64,000 nucleotides of DNA from Ruegeria_B marisflavi (GTDB lineage: Bacteria > Pseudomonadota > Alphaproteobacteria > Rhodobacterales > Rhodobacteraceae): the NCBI RefSeq assembly GCF_025673445.1, contig NZ_JAOVQN010000005.1, forward strand, positions 150,473 to 214,472, in the 5' to 3' direction. Below the pieces are notes generated by a model that was given only the letters and a program-made list of their open reading frames with translations, had not been told where the DNA came from and ran no database searches. Every line of letters starts with the position of its first letter. Positions within the stretch are counted from its first letter, which is position 1. The position numbers and the translations under genes are program-made. Positions 1-15,000 of the stretch are shown piece after piece.

Positions 1-3000
1 CGCCATAGATCACCAGAAGCGATTCAGGCCCGCCGCCGCCGTCGACCAGGATCAGGTCGCCGCCGTCCTCGGTTCGGTTGCCGCCGCCGTGGATCATGGT
101 CAAACCGCCAAAGATCGCGGTCTCGCCGCTCTGCCCTGCGGTTGTGGATTGCAAGGTGCCGTCAATACGCAGAGCGTCGTCGCCCTTGCCCATCATAATG
201 TTTAAGATTTCGATGCTGGACAGCAGCGGATCGGTGGAGAAGTTGCCACTCGCGTCGACAACCTGGGTGCCCCATGAGATACCGCCCGGCACCGTGGCGG
301 GTTCACCGAAATCGGTTTCCTCAAAGCTAAGCTCCGTGGCCATCCCGAAGCCGGTAAGACCGGTAGAGGTCAAGACGCCGGATTTGTCCTCTTGCGAAGC
401 GTCGTCGAAGATGTTCAGGACGTCAATCTGTGCGTACTCATCGGGCTGCGGGCCGATATCGACAGCCTCGCCCGGCGACTCGCCCGGCAGAATGATCGCA
501 GGGATCAGGGTGCGGTCGGCGCCCGTCACACCGCCCTCGACCGACACCGGACCCTGGATGTTGGTCAACCGGTGCACAGACGAGAACGACATCTTGTTCT
601 GCAAGTAGACCGGCAGGGTGTAGTCTTCGTTGGCCTCAACGGTGATCCGGACCTCGGTCGCCCAGTTGCTGTCGTCGAACTGGATAGCGTCGGCCACGCG
701 GACGACGCGGACATCACCGGTGCCGGCGGTCAGAGAGGCGGACGGTGTAAGGCGCAGGAACTCGCGCCCCAAAACGTCGATTTCCAATAGCGCGATCTGG
801 TACAACCCCGTATTCGACCCGCTTCCAATTCGAATCTCGTGGCCCGGCAGGAACCCGTCTGCGTACCAGCTGCCGCCGTCGGTGCGCGTGATGGTGTCAC
901 CATCGACGGTGACGCCGTTTTCGGTGATGGTATCGTCGCCAAAAATCACCTGCCCGTTGAAAAGCATGTCGATGGACACTTCGCCCAGCGAGACGGTCGC
1001 GTCGGACCCGCTGGCAAAACTGGCGCCGGCAAGCGTGATCGTGGTGTCGGTGACAGCAATGACCTCGTAATATTCTTCGGTGCCGGTGTCGTTCGCTGTG
1101 CTGCCGGAAATCGCGATGCGAGTGCCGACATAGATGTTGGCATCCACGAAAGAGCCCAGATCGGTGCGAGTGATCGTGTCGCCGGAGAAGGTGACGGGGC
1201 CGTCGAAGAACTGGGCGACCTCGAAAGTGCCCACATCGATGTTCTGGATCAGGCGGTTGCTGTTGTCGGATGTGTCGATGGCGCTGACGATGGATGCCTG
1301 ACCATCGGTCAACAGTGGAATTGTCACGACCTCGCCCGCATTGGGCGCAGAGGTCAGCCGCATGGTGTAATCGTCGTTGGCAAGCGGCGTCACCAAAGTT
1401 TCGCCCGCGCTTTCGGTGATGACCACACCGGGGGTGTCGTTGTCCAGAACGTTGACACCCAGTACCTGGCTGGCGGCATTCTCGAACGCGCCGCCGGTCG
1501 AGGTGACCGTCGCCTGGATCTGAAGACCACGTGGGTCTTCGGGCGTGCTATCGTCAATGGCGGTCAGCGTGACGTATTTGACGCTATCCCAATCCGAGCT
1601 GTCGAACGTGATCGTGGGCGTGTCGAACGCCAGCTGCGCATCCGTACCCGGTGCAAACAATTCGGCCAGCGAGATTGTTACCGTCTCGCCCAGGTCCGGT
1701 GCACGGCTGAGCGAGATCCCGACCCGGTCGGTGAACCCTTCGGGGCCTTCGAGAACGCGGGTATCCGTACCCTCGTGCATCAGGATCACATCGGCCTGAT
1801 CGTTGTCCAGAATCGTAACCTCGACATTGCGCACGGCAAGGCCGTCGTACAGATCAACGGCGTCTTGATCGGCGCCGTTCTGGTTGATCGCCTGAACGCT
1901 ATGGCTGATGACAATCTTTCGTTCGCCCTCTTCCAGACTGTCGTCCGAGGCGGCAACCCAAACGGTCTGCGCATCGGACCAGTTGGTCGAGTCGAAAACC
2001 AGAACGACGTCGCGCGTGGGAACCTCTTCATCGGTACCGTTGACCGAAACCGTGTCGAAGAAATCGCCTTCGGTGGTGCCGATCAGGACCGAGTCACCGC
2101 CGTCCGGAATGCCATCGCCATCGCGATCCAGCAGGATGCGCGGCGCCTCGGTCGGGTTCCATGCATCCTCGTCGTCCGACGAGCGGGCTGCTGAAACAGT
2201 GATATAAACCCGGGTGCCTACCGCAATTGCCTCGTTCAGTGAGATTTCATAGCGGTCGCCGAAATCGTCTTCGCGAACGACGGTATACCCGTCTTCGACG
2301 CCGTTTTCATCGACCTCGCGGATTCTGACCGGACCACTACCGTCTCCCGCCACGGTCATCTCGACGCCTTCGATGGACAGGCCCTGGTAGCGGCCCCCAC
2401 TGAGAACATCGTGGTTGATGACGGAACTCTGTCCCTCCAGCCCCGCACTGCTGATCTGCTCGGTCACGTCGCCGGCGATGTTGATCACATCGCTGCCGAG
2501 GTTGCCGATGATCCGCACCGCCACGCCGATGGGGGTGGACAGGACGAAGAAGTCGTCGTCACCTTCCAGACCATCGACTTCGAGCACTTCAATATTCTCA
2601 AAGCTGACGTTCAAGCCGCCGCCAAAGACGCCATCTTCGCGGATCACGAATGCGTCTCCAAACTCAGTACCGAGGACGATAACCTTGTCATAACCGGTGC
2701 CGCCATCAATAGAGACCGGCGCATTGAGGTTGTAGGTTACTTGGTCTTCGCCGGTGCCAGTGTTGATGATGTTGCGGCCCTCGACAGAGTACTGGTCGAG
2801 GATCGGGTCAAAGTTCTCATCGGCCAACGCAAAGGCGCGTACCACGAAGATATCGTTGCCCGCGTCGCCTTCCAGTCGAATCTCTGCCTTGTTCGAATAG
2901 ACGGTGAAGGTGTCGCCGCCATCGCCCCCTTTGGCAACCAATGGCTGGGACGGTCCCGCGGAAATGTAGCCACGCGTGGTGCGGATTATTACTGCCGGCT

Positions 3001-6000
3001 CATCGCCAGGGGCCGCATTCAGGTGGAAGGCCGCGCCTTCGGGATTGTCGGCGTCCAGGACACCGTGGAACTGGCCGATCTGGAAACGGTCGGCCCCTGT
3101 CCCGGCATCCAACGTGGTGATTGTGCTGTTGCCATCAACGGCAAACATGTCGTCGCCACCAAGGCCATAGACGGTCAGCCGACCGTTCACGGCGCGGTCG
3201 TAGTTGACCCGTTGCACGCTGATCGGGCGATCTGTGGAGGTCTGCGCTTGGTCGATGGCGTTGTCCAGCGATGTGTCCGTGCCATTCGGATCGGCATGCA
3301 GCAGCGTAACGAAGCCCGGCCGGTCAGTGGTTCGGTTCTCGATTGCCGTGATCTCGCGCAGCAGGAACACGTCGGCGCCGTCCGAACCGGTGATCGCCAG
3401 CGTGTCAGCGCCATCGTCCGGCGCGCCGGTGTCGAGCACGTTGATCACATAGTCGCGCTCTTCGCCGTAGGTGCCGGTGGTGTTGATGACATAGACGTCG
3501 GTGCCTTCGGCCCCGTCAAGGTCAAGCGTGTCGCGATAGCCGTTGTTGCGATAGGTGTCCATCGTCATCAGCGTGTTGACGGTGATCTCATCCTCGTCGC
3601 CGGCCGTGCGAATGTAGCCTTGAGTAGTCAGCTTCAGCGAATTCACCGTGATGATGTCCACGTCGCTGCCGGATTGCAGCAGGAACTGGTCGCTGTTCTG
3701 ATTACCGCGGGTCTGGATGGTTCCGGTCAGCTCGGCGTTGCTTCCATAACCGTTGTCGGCATCGGTGCCCGACCGGGACGCGCCGGTGCGGGTGGTGTCG
3801 AGCTGCATCGTTACCGTCTGACCAGCGATCACCAGGCTGTTGGCCTCCATCGAGAGGTTGTCGCCGACCCAGAGGTCCACAGTGTTGAAGGCATCCACTC
3901 GGGCGCTATCAAAGCTTTGCACCGCGTTCTGCACGACCAGGCGAGTGCCGTTTTCCAGCAGATACAGATCCTCTGCCGGGGATGAAACGTCGCGCGGCAG
4001 GATGCGCGGCACTTGTGCATGACCGTAAGGCGAAGCCGGTAGGGTCGGCGTGGCAGGCGTATCGGGGATAGTCAACCGAACGGCGCCGCCTGTGGACAGA
4101 GCGTAAAGCATGTTCAACTCGTTCGCCGTCTCGGTCAGGTAGACGCCACTGTCGCCATCGGCCGTCACCACACCGGACCAGTCGCCCAGAATGCCGGAAT
4201 CGATATCGAAATCGTCCGAGGACAGACCGATGGAGCCGCCGTCGGCCAACAGATCGACGTTGCGACCGGTGACGTTGTTGTCTTCATCGGCACCGGAATT
4301 CGAGTCAAGGATGGACCCAGCTCGGGTCGTCAGCGTGACATCGCCTAGTTCGGAATCCACCGTGTTCACGCGCATATCGCCGGCGGTTTCGGTGACCCGG
4401 ATGGTGCGCTGGGCATCCGCGGTCAGGACACCGGTCTGCGACACGTTCAGAACGCTGTCGACCAGATCGATTTCCAGGAACTCCGCGTCGGTGCCGATGC
4501 CGCCGGTACGGGCGGTCATGGTTATGTTGACGCCGCCGACATCCCAAGGATCAGGGGTGCCGTCGGTGGGATCGGAATCGAGGATGTGGCGCGGTGCCTC
4601 TAGCGTCACGTCACCAGTGGACGAGTCGATCCTTCCGACGCGCAGATCGTCGAGGTCGCCGCTCAGGACGGCGTCAATCTCGGTCAGAACGATATCACCA
4701 TTGGTGGCGGCGTCGATGTAGTGCACACCATTTCCATCGGCATCGCCCTGCCGGATGTTGGTGTTCGCGACGATCCGGACAGTGTTGTCGCCTGGCGCGC
4801 GCACAGTCGAGCCATCGGGATCGGTGCCGTTGGCCGTGATCCGGCTGCCCGCCTCGATCAGGTCAAAGTCCCACGTGGTGACAGCCAACTCGGTCGCGCT
4901 GGCAGAATAGCCAGCACCGGGACCAAGATCGCGGCTCACCGGGGTCGGGTCGTCATAGAAGAACTGGTAGTATGTGCCGTTGTCGCCGGAATCGCCTGAG
5001 ACAAGGACGCCCTGGCTCTGGCCATCCACGTCCTCGCGAACGGCAGACCGCAGAGCAAGCGTTGCCTCAGTCGCAGCCGCCACGACGCCAATCGCCACGG
5101 TGGCCGAGGTCTGGGTGGTGTCGCCCGTGCGGATGCGCAGACCCAGGTCCATCCAGATGCTGTCGCCCGAAGTAGCATAAAGAGCTTCGTTTTCACTAAC
5201 GACGCGGGTCAGATCCACCATGAATGCTGAGTTTTGGCTCCCGATGTCGCCCGATGTCGCTTCTATCCCGTGGAACAGCGACACGATGCGGGTCGCGGTC
5301 CCGGCGGCAACAGAGGAGGCACGGGTCAGTGTCAGTGTATCGCCGTTCACCTCGGCCACCTGGTGCACCTCGTCGCCGACGCGGATCAGGCCACGTTCCG
5401 CGATCCCCATGTCGGCCCAGTTCCCGCCGTCGGTCCGCACCAGTTCCACAGCGCCCGAGGCCCCGGTCTGCGCGGTGACTTCCAGTTTGTCCACCGCGTG
5501 GGACATGAACTCTGTATCGCGGAAGCTGCGCGCCAGACCGGCATCGCCCATTGTATTGGTACGGATGACAGCACCCTCGGTCAGGATGTCGCCACCCCTG
5601 TTCAGGATGCGGGTCTCGCCCAACGGGTTCTCAAGCGAGGCGCCGTTGACGTTGCTCCCGGCGAGAACGATGTTCCCTGCCCCAAGATTGCGGATGTCGA
5701 TCAGGGCGTCGCCATAGCTTTCCTTGATCGAGAACTGCATGGCGCTCTCTTCAAGATCCGGATCGACCAGCAGCACGCGGGCTTGACCGGCCTCAGCGAT
5801 CATGTCGATCCGGTTCACCACCAGATCGTAATCAGACAGGTTGGTCAGCCGCACTTCGCCAAACCCGCGCAACACGCGCAGTTCGGCCCAGTGTTTGCCA
5901 TCGAAATTTCCGTTTTCCTGCCTGATGATGCCAAACGGCGCATTGAAGACAACCGACCCAAGGTTCGCGGCAATGATGTCATCAACGACGATCTGGTCGC

Positions 6001-9000
6001 TACCGTTGAAGTCGTTGAACGCATCCGAACCGACCTCGGGCAATACGAATTCGCCGCTGTCGTTCATCAGTCTGACGTTATAGGCACGGACCACCTCACC
6101 GCTGGCGTCAACCACCAGTTCCGGTGACGGACCCGCGCTGATTTCGATATCGGAATCCCATTCGATCAAGTTGCCGGTGACGCTCACGTAGACAGCTAGG
6201 TCATTGTAACCCGAATAGGTGTTCAACGCGCTTGGCGGGACGTTTTTGACATGGACATTCTCACCGCCGATCAGACGCGGCGCAGCAAAAATGGTCGCAC
6301 CGGCATCGCCATCGATAACGGTACGCGTGCTTGCAGAACCATAAGTGTCCCCGGTCCCGGCGCCAATCCCCCAGAACACCGCCCGATAGTCGCTCTCGTA
6401 GCTATAGCTCGCCCGATTGACTTCAAAATCGACACCACGACGCCCCTGAATCAGGGTTCCATCGGTCAATTGGTCCTTGCCTGCGACAAGGCTACCTTCG
6501 ATCAAGACCGCGGAATCATAGTCGAAGTTACTGTCAGACTCGGCACGTGTGCCGCCGAACAGGCCCCCGGCCTCGGCCCGGGCAAAACTGTCCATAGTCA
6601 GATCGCCAGACAGCGAACTGGAAGTCGGGCTGGCGAGGATGCCCATGTTGGCACTGACATCAACGGTTTCGGCATCGATCGTGGCTCCATCACCAATGAC
6701 CGAATTGGAACGGGCAGTCAGATCATTCTCAACATAGGCACCAGCGCCGGCGATCAGCCCGCCACCATCTGCGATTACTTCGGCCGTATGGTTAAAATCA
6801 AGCTGTGAGTACTGGCGGAAATTGCCTGCCGCCTCGATCGTGACATCCTGCGCCTGCACTTCGGTCAGTTCTGTGACGGCGCTGTCGCTGCTCAGGATCG
6901 TGGCTGACGTCCCACCCGTTGTGATCCCTGTAATGCTGGCCAATTTGCCTACTGCGGTGGTCGAATAGCTGCTGGCGATCTGATCGCCATCCGAATTCTG
7001 AACGCTTAGGAGACCGCCCGCGATGTTGCTGACCACAAGGTCGAGGTTGGTGTCAGTCAGCGAGTAGAGGGTCACATCGCCGCCTGCACGGACGAGGTCA
7101 GCATTGATGTAGGCCTGCGCCATCACATCCGCGCCGGAATCGGCAGTAGGGAACGTGAACGCGCCGAAGCCACCGCCACCACCGCGCGCCTCGGCCTTGG
7201 TCTGACCGTCGAACGAGACGAAAACGGCCTCGCGGATGTCGCGTCCCTCGGTCGTTTCCAGGCCCATGCCAGTGGCATCCGTCGGATCACTCGGAAGCGC
7301 ATCCAGATTGACGCGGAATTCGTGCCGACCTTCGACGGGCGCGCCCAGGTTCACCTCGACCCGTTCCAGCCGGTTGGCGTTGGACAGGGTCTGAACAACC
7401 ACAGTGCCGTCAGCCAGAGTGACGTTCACCGTACCCGCAAAGGACATCATATTGCCCGACGCGTCGCTCAGGACAAAACCGTCGGCCAATGCGCCGCCAT
7501 TGCTGGCCACAGTGTAGGTCGTCCCTTCATCCAGCCCGATGATCGGCAGGTCAGTAGCCTTGGTCAGCGACTGCACCGCGTCGTTGCTGGCCGAGCGGGT
7601 CAGCGCGATCGGAGTGATCGCGATGTTGTTCGAAGAGTCGCTGGGATCTGTGTAACCTACGGATTCATAGAATGTTTCCGCCAACTGAACACGATAGGCG
7701 TCAACCACTATGACATAGTATCCACGGCCAGAGATCAGCCCGCCGACGGGCGTTCCGCCATCCTCGACCTCGTACACGACCAAATCGCCGTTAGCAAAAC
7801 CGTGCCCCTCGTACACACCGTTGCGGTCGGCATCGGTACCCATGTAGATCGTGTTGTTGTCTTCGGTGACAAGTTCGTTGCTGCTATTCGTGTCGGGCGT
7901 CTCGCCGCTGCCCTGAAGGTCGACAAACGAAGCCTCGAAGCTCTTGGTCGACCCGATGTTCGAGTAGGTCACCAGATCATTTGCCGCAAAGGGCATAGTG
8001 GCCGGATCGATGACGCCGGATGTGATGTTACTACCCGAGAACGTCAGCCGGTCGGTGCTGGCGTTGAAATCCGAGGTGGCCAGACGGATGGTAAACTCAT
8101 CCACCACGCGCACCTGGTAGGTCGCGTCGGCAATCAACCCGCTGATCGGCGCGCCGCTGGGTTTATAGACGATCTCCATGTCGTCAACGAAATTATGCGC
8201 GTAGGCAAAACGAATGGTGTCGCTGAGCGCATCCACCTGCGCCGCACCCTCGGGCGCCGCCTGGTAAATCAGGTGAGTTCCGGTCGAAGCGGTAAGGTCA
8301 ACTGGCGTGCCAGTGCCGTTTTCAGCGTCGGATTGGTCTGTGTAAAGCTCGATTGCGTTCAGGTTCGCATCAACCACGCGGACATAATACAACTGCCCGA
8401 CGGGCGCCACGGCGTCTGCGCTGCCCGGATCGTAACCGACAAGTTGCCCGGTGTAGAGATCAGACGAAGCACCAAGGTAGATGCGGTCAGCGGCGGCATC
8501 GACGCCCACCGGCGCGTCGACATCAAGAAGGCCGTTCTGCGACGAGGTGTCGAGGGCTTGTGCCTCAGTCCCGTATAGCTCGATCACAAAGTCGTTGATC
8601 GCGCGTACATAGGCCGTGCCGCCAGTGGCCGCATCGCTGGAAACGGTATCCCCGGTCGCAAGCCCATGCGGTGAGGTAAAGGTGATCTGATCGGATCCTG
8701 TGTCGATCGCGGAAATCGCTGCCGTGACGCCGACCACTGGCAAGTCGGCCGCAGTAGCCAGGAAGCTTTCCGAGGCGTCGACGGTCAAGGCCGCGCCGAA
8801 GCGGAAGTTGTCGGTGGGATCGGGAGAGTTTCCGGCGACCTCCATCACCGTATAAGTGCCGTTGGCTGATCCCGCACCAGTCAGCACGATGGAATCGCCC
8901 TCTTGCAACCCATGGCGTTCGAAGTTGATGGTGTCGTCTCCACCACGCATCGTCAGCACATCGGACGGCGGGTTGGAATCCCCATCATCGGCCACCGCGC

Positions 9001-12000
9001 CGACGGTAACGTCGTCGGCGATGATCACGCCGTTGTCGCCCAGGAAAGCCTCGACGTCGTTCCTCGCGTAGGCATCTGACACGGAGGCCCCGACAAGGAT
9101 CGCACCACCACCATAGGCGCTGGCCTTGCCCTTGGCTTCGCCAACTATGTTCGACGCGGTGACATTCACATCGCCAGTCAGATCCAGCGAGGCGCCATCG
9201 CCTGTATATGCGGCAGTCTGAGTGTATGTGTAGGCGCTGGTTTGCGCGCCCCCCCCGGCCAACAAGGCACCGGTACCGACCATCACGTCAGAGAAAGTGC
9301 CAGCCTGGCTGGTAGCCTCGACCGTGACATTGCGACCGGTCACATCGACGTTGTCGCCAAGCCAGGCGAACGAGCTGGCGCTCAGGTCGGAATCCGACAA
9401 TAGGACCGAAATGGCCAGCCCGCCGCCTGATCCCACATCGCCATCGACAGAGGCGTAGTCATACGAGGTGATGCTTTTTACCGTAAGGTCGCCGGTCAGA
9501 TCGATCACCGCCCCGTCGCCGACCCAGGCCTTGGAGGTTGCGTATGTCGAGTTGTCCGCAGATCCGACATAGGCAGTCCCCGTGCTGCCCGCGCCACCGG
9601 CGATACTGACGGCCACGACAAGAAGATCAACGGAGGCCTTTCTTTGCTCAGCATCGGCAGTGACCGTGAGGTTGTCGGCCCCGATGTCCGTACCCGCGCC
9701 GACATAGGCTTCCAATGTCGTGGTGACGTAGGCGGTGGGAATAAGCGCGGCGATGGCAATCGCCCCACCCGATCCACCATGGGTGTAGGCATAACTGTCG
9801 CTGTCCTCGGTCGCCGTAATCGTGACGTCGCCGCCATTCATCATCGTGGTGGCGGCCGCGTTGATTCCAAGAGGCGTGCCATCCCCGGGGCCGAAGCTGG
9901 CGGAGGTCTCACCCATAATGGCGCTGTCGGCGGAACCGCCGCTGCCGGTAATCGCGGCGACGCCCGCAGCAAGTACTTCGCTGTCGGCATCGCGGAAAGC
10001 GTCGGCAGTGACGGTCAAGTCGCCGCCGTTGATCTGGGTGCTTTGACCGACGTTGGCGATGACGTCGGTGTCTATGGTCGTGCTGGCCAGCAGCGCTGTG
10101 ATCGACAAGCCGCCGCCCGAACCGCCGTCTGACAGGGACTCGGCGATGGCCTCGGACTCGGCCCGCACAGTGGTACCGCCGGCCCCGATTGTCAGAGCGG
10201 TGGGGACAGTCGACGACGCCCGGTCGCGGTCGGACCCGACGGTAGCGCGCGTGGTGCCGGAGATCGATGCCACGGCGTTCGAACCGGCGCCAGCCAGCAA
10301 GCCTACAGCGGCACCCGTGATCTCGACATAGGCGTCCAGATAGCTGTCGGCATCCACAATCAGAGCACGGGCGTTGACAATCGCGCCTTCGTCCACGACG
10401 GCCAGGATGTCACCGGAAATGTCGACCCCTGATAGCGAGGCACTGATCGCGCCGCCGCCGACGGTGACGGCCGTCGCATCGACGTTGGCATAATGCGTGG
10501 CGTCGGCCTCGACCTCGACTTCACCAGAGCCTTCCTCGGTGCCGGTCGCGGTGACCGTCTGGCGCGCACTGGCCTCTGGTATACCGATCAGTGCTTCGAC
10601 GCTGCGGCTGACCATCACGTTGCCACTGGCGCCCTCTTCCGCATCCGGAGCCGCACCGATACCGGCGCCTGTGAGCAGGCCGACACCCACCGAAATCAGC
10701 TCGCCGTCCGCAGTGGCGGTACTTGCCGAGTTGACCCGAACGTTGCGGCCAGTGACGGTGGACGTACCCGTGATCGCACCCCGCACAAGGCCGGTGACTT
10801 CGGCACTGGCGAGCATGACGGAGATCGACACGGCACCGAACGCGCCGCCCTGGGCAGTGGCATAGGCCAGCGAATGGATCTGTGCGTCGACCACAACATC
10901 GCCGTCGGTCGCGGTGACAGTGGATCCGTCGATAACAGCGGTCACATTGCTGTTCACCAACGCCTCGGCGGATACACCTGCGCCGGAAATCGACAGCGGG
11001 ACCACAGCAATGGATGCCGCGGTGCCCGTGGACTTCAGCACGTTCTGCGAAGCATAGGCATCGACTGTGACGTTGTCAGCAGCGGTGACAGTGCTGGCTG
11101 CGACAATCTCGGCCGTGACATCGCGATCAATCTTGTTCTCGATTGCAACACCGGCCCCGGCAAGACCCGCCATGCTGATCGAAACGGTGACGCCCACGGC
11201 TTCGCTGTCGAGCGAGGTGGAATCCGATGCATCCACCGTCACATCACCGGTGGCGCTGATAGTGCTTCCATCGATCGATGCGGTGACAGAACCCAGCGCG
11301 TGGTTCTGCACAATCACTACGGCGGCGTTCAAAGTGATCGAGATCAACGAGATAGCGCCAGAAATGGACACGGCGACGGTGGTGTCGTCGAAAGTGACGT
11401 TGGAGTCTGCCTGAATCCGGACATCCCCGGAAAGATTGTCGATGCTTGCGGTATCTTCGTCGATGCCGGTCGCCGAAACGGTTGAATTGGTGATGTTCGC
11501 ATCCAGCGTCGAACTGAGCGTGTTGTAGACCCCCGCCCCGGCGCCCGACACGGACACGGACACACCGTCCTTCAGATTCAGTGCGACGCTGAACGCTATC
11601 GAAGCAGCGACCCCAATGCCATCCATGCTGGAGGTGTCTTCTGCATAGACGTCGACTGCGCCGCCGGAGACGCGCGGCGTGCCAGAGTTGTCGGTGGAAT
11701 CGACGATCTCGGCCGTGATCGTGTTGCCGATTGTATTGGCGACATAACCGCCCGCGCCGCTGATCGCGATGGCGGTTTGTTGCCCAATTGAAATCGAGGC
11801 CGCAGCGCCGACCGAAATCGACTCGATGGACGAGGTGGTCCTGGCGTGCACGCTGATCGTCTCGGTCGCCTGAACCGTGGAATCCGAGATCCGCGCGGTC
11901 ACCAGATTGTCGATATCGTTGACCGACACGAAGGCGGCCAGCGCGATCGAGATCGCCGGATCGCCGAAGGACAGGCTGATCGCGCCGCCGTCGGCGCTGG

Positions 12001-15000
12001 CAAAGATGTTGGCCTGGTCATAGGCCAGAACATCGACCTTGCCGACCTTGTCGCCGTCGTTCACCCCTGCAACGGTGCTGTCTGCGGTGATCTCGGCGGT
12101 GATCGTGTTGTCGATGTCATTGAAGGCAAAACCGCCTGCAAGGCTCGCCGAGATCGAGGCGTCGCCAGGGCTGATGGCGACCGCACCCGCCACGCCGATG
12201 GCGATGGCGTTGATCGTTGCATCCTCGGTCGCGTCATAGTCAAACTCGGCAATGCCGGCGAGCTGGTCCTGCGCGTTCTGCGATGAGGTCGGTACCGTGC
12301 TGGCGCTGACTGTCACGTCGCCGCTGGTCAGGATGTCCGACCCCGACACCCGGGCCAGGATGCCATTCTCTATCTCATTGACCGAAACCGAAGCGGCGAT
12401 GCTTGCCGCAACCGCTGTTCCGCCACTGGCCACGGCCAGGGTAAAGGACCCGGCCAATGCGAAAGTGTCGATGGTCGAGCCATCCTGCGCCAGAACTGTC
12501 GCGTTGCCGCCAACGTTGCTGGTGAAGGAGGAATTCGTCAAGGATGCCTCGGTGTCGTAACCGATCCGGCTGATCGCAATGCTGCCCGCGCCAGAGAAAC
12601 CGATGGCGGTACTGTCGGTGAGGCCAATATTGGCGGACACCGATACGCCCAGCACGAATGTATCGATATCGGCGCCGGAAATCGCGCCAATCGACAGGTC
12701 ACCTTCATCCGTCACAATTGTGGAATCGTTGATCGTCGCACCGATTGCGGGGGTGGCGACGTTCTCTAGCCCTTCAATATCGTTGACCGCCACGGCAATG
12801 CCGAGCGATACCGATGCGGTTGAACTGAGACCCAGTGCAATCCCGACGCCGCCCGCGTCGGCCTTGATCTTCGAGTCATCTCCCAAACCGCCCTCGATGC
12901 GGATGCCCTTATCACCGCCAGTGATCGTGGCGCCGTCCACATCTGCCAGCGCACGGATGCGCAGCCGGTTGCCCGACCCGGTTCCGGCCAGGGCAAGCGC
13001 GGCATCCCCCTGCGAGGCGGTACCCGCCCCGGCGATTGTCAGCGCGGTGATCTTGGGCGTCAGGTCGGCCTGGATGACGACGTCGTCGTCACCGTCGTTG
13101 GACACGGTACCCGCGGTAATCTCCGCTCCTTCCACTACTGCCATAGTGTCCGAGCTGAGGTTGTTGATCGCAAGCGAGAGGCCCAGCCCACCCGCAAATC
13201 CACCGCCGCTACTCCCTGCAAGAGCCAAAGCCAGGCCAAAGCCGCCGGCATCGGCGTCGATCTCGGCATGTTCTTTGGCAATGATGGACACGGCGCCTTT
13301 GGTCGCCTTCAGTTTGGTTTCGTCATTGTCCTCGGTCACCTCGGCATAAACGACCGTATGCAGGTTGTTGACAGATACCGACCCGACGCCGCTGAAAGCA
13401 TAGGAACTACCGCCAGAGCTGTTCGAGATCGCCAGCGCGACGCCGTAGGTGTAGTTCTCAATCTCGGAGAGATCGTCGGCCTTAACGGTGATGTCTCCGT
13501 CCATTACCTCGATATCAGAGTCGTGTACGCGGGCGATAACCTCGAACGGATCATCTTCAGTGCCGATTTCGTTGACGCTAATCGCGATTCCGACCGCGGC
13601 GGAAGTGCTGCTGCCGCTGACCCCACCAGAATACGAAAACGCCAGCGCGCCGGAAATCGACAGGATGTCGGGTGCGGCTGTGGCCAGAACCTGGGTGGAG
13701 CCCTTGTAGACCGTGGCGTCGGAATCCGACATGTACGACCGCACTTTGCCTGACAACAGGTTAACGCCGACCGAAATAGCGACGCCAGCCGAGATCGTAC
13801 TGTTGCTTTGCGAGGTGGTGACAGCGCCGCCTAGGCTGCCGGCAAGCGAGAAAATGTCGCCGACGCGGTAGGCGTCGACGATCATTCCACCGTCACCGGT
13901 CGCCTCGACGCTGCTATCGCTGGGGTCCGGATCCTCGGCGATCGAAAAATCAGTGCCAAGCACCAGCGCCTCAGTATTGCCGTCCAAAGTGTTGACACTG
14001 ACAGCGCCTGCGACGCCGACGCCGGTCTGGGTGCCGGAATTTCCGGTCTGACCGCGTGAGACCGCAATAGCGAAGGAACCAGAAACCGAAACCACCTGCG
14101 TTTCGTTGTTAGATGTGACTTCCAGAGAGCCGGCATTCACCGTTCCAGCATCGGTGATCGCGGCGCGGGTGGTATCGTCAACGAAGTTCAACGCGACAGA
14201 GCCAGAGACCCCCACCCCGGTAGTGACTGGGTTTTCCACCGGCTTGTCGCCGAACAATATGCCAAGAGACTCGCCGTCTAGCGGATCGTCGGACTTGTCG
14301 GGGTGTTGTTCATTGGACTGGATGGCGCCCGCAATCGAGAAGCCCCAAATCGCACCGTCGTTGATCGCCCGAACCGACAACTGGCCGTCCAGGTCTAGGT
14401 AACTGGCGTTACGCGCCGTATAGGATGCTTCTGCGTTCGGAGCCTCGGGGCCGATCACAGCGCGGGTGTTTCGGGTTACGTCGTTGACCGCGACCGACAC
14501 CCCCACACCGACGGATTCCCCCAAGAAAAGGCCGCCGGTGATGCCTATATGGGTGTCCAGAGAACCAGCGTACAAACGCGCGTCCTCGCCCGTCACATAG
14601 GCGCGGTTGCCCAACTGGACCAGCGTGTCGCTGTCCTGCTTGATGACTGAGATTGTGCCGCCAACCGCAAATCCCGAATCCGAGGCTGCGCCAGATTGGG
14701 CAAAACCCAAGTTGAAGAGCGCCTCTTCAGCCTTCATGTTGAAGCCGCCCGAGCGGCCCGTGAAAATCCGTGCGTTGTCCTCGACGACTGCCTGCGTCGT
14801 ATTGTCGACCAACTTGACGTAAAGCGTGGCACCGATGCCACCCTTGCCACCACTATTGCCAGCGACGCTAGGCGAGTTCGTGTCGAACGGTGTCCCGCCG
14901 TCGAACGACGCGCCTCCGCTGGATACATACAGATCGTTCAGCCCGAGCGAACCGAGCGACCAGCCGAAGATCCCGGCCATGTCAATCTGCTGCATGTAGG

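Noticed and set aside
9241..9260. Run of eight C residues as a possible frameshift site in the giant gene
   Set aside because: The reading frame is the same on both sides of the run (AGGGAQT), so there is no sign of a frameshift, though such a run could allow slippage.
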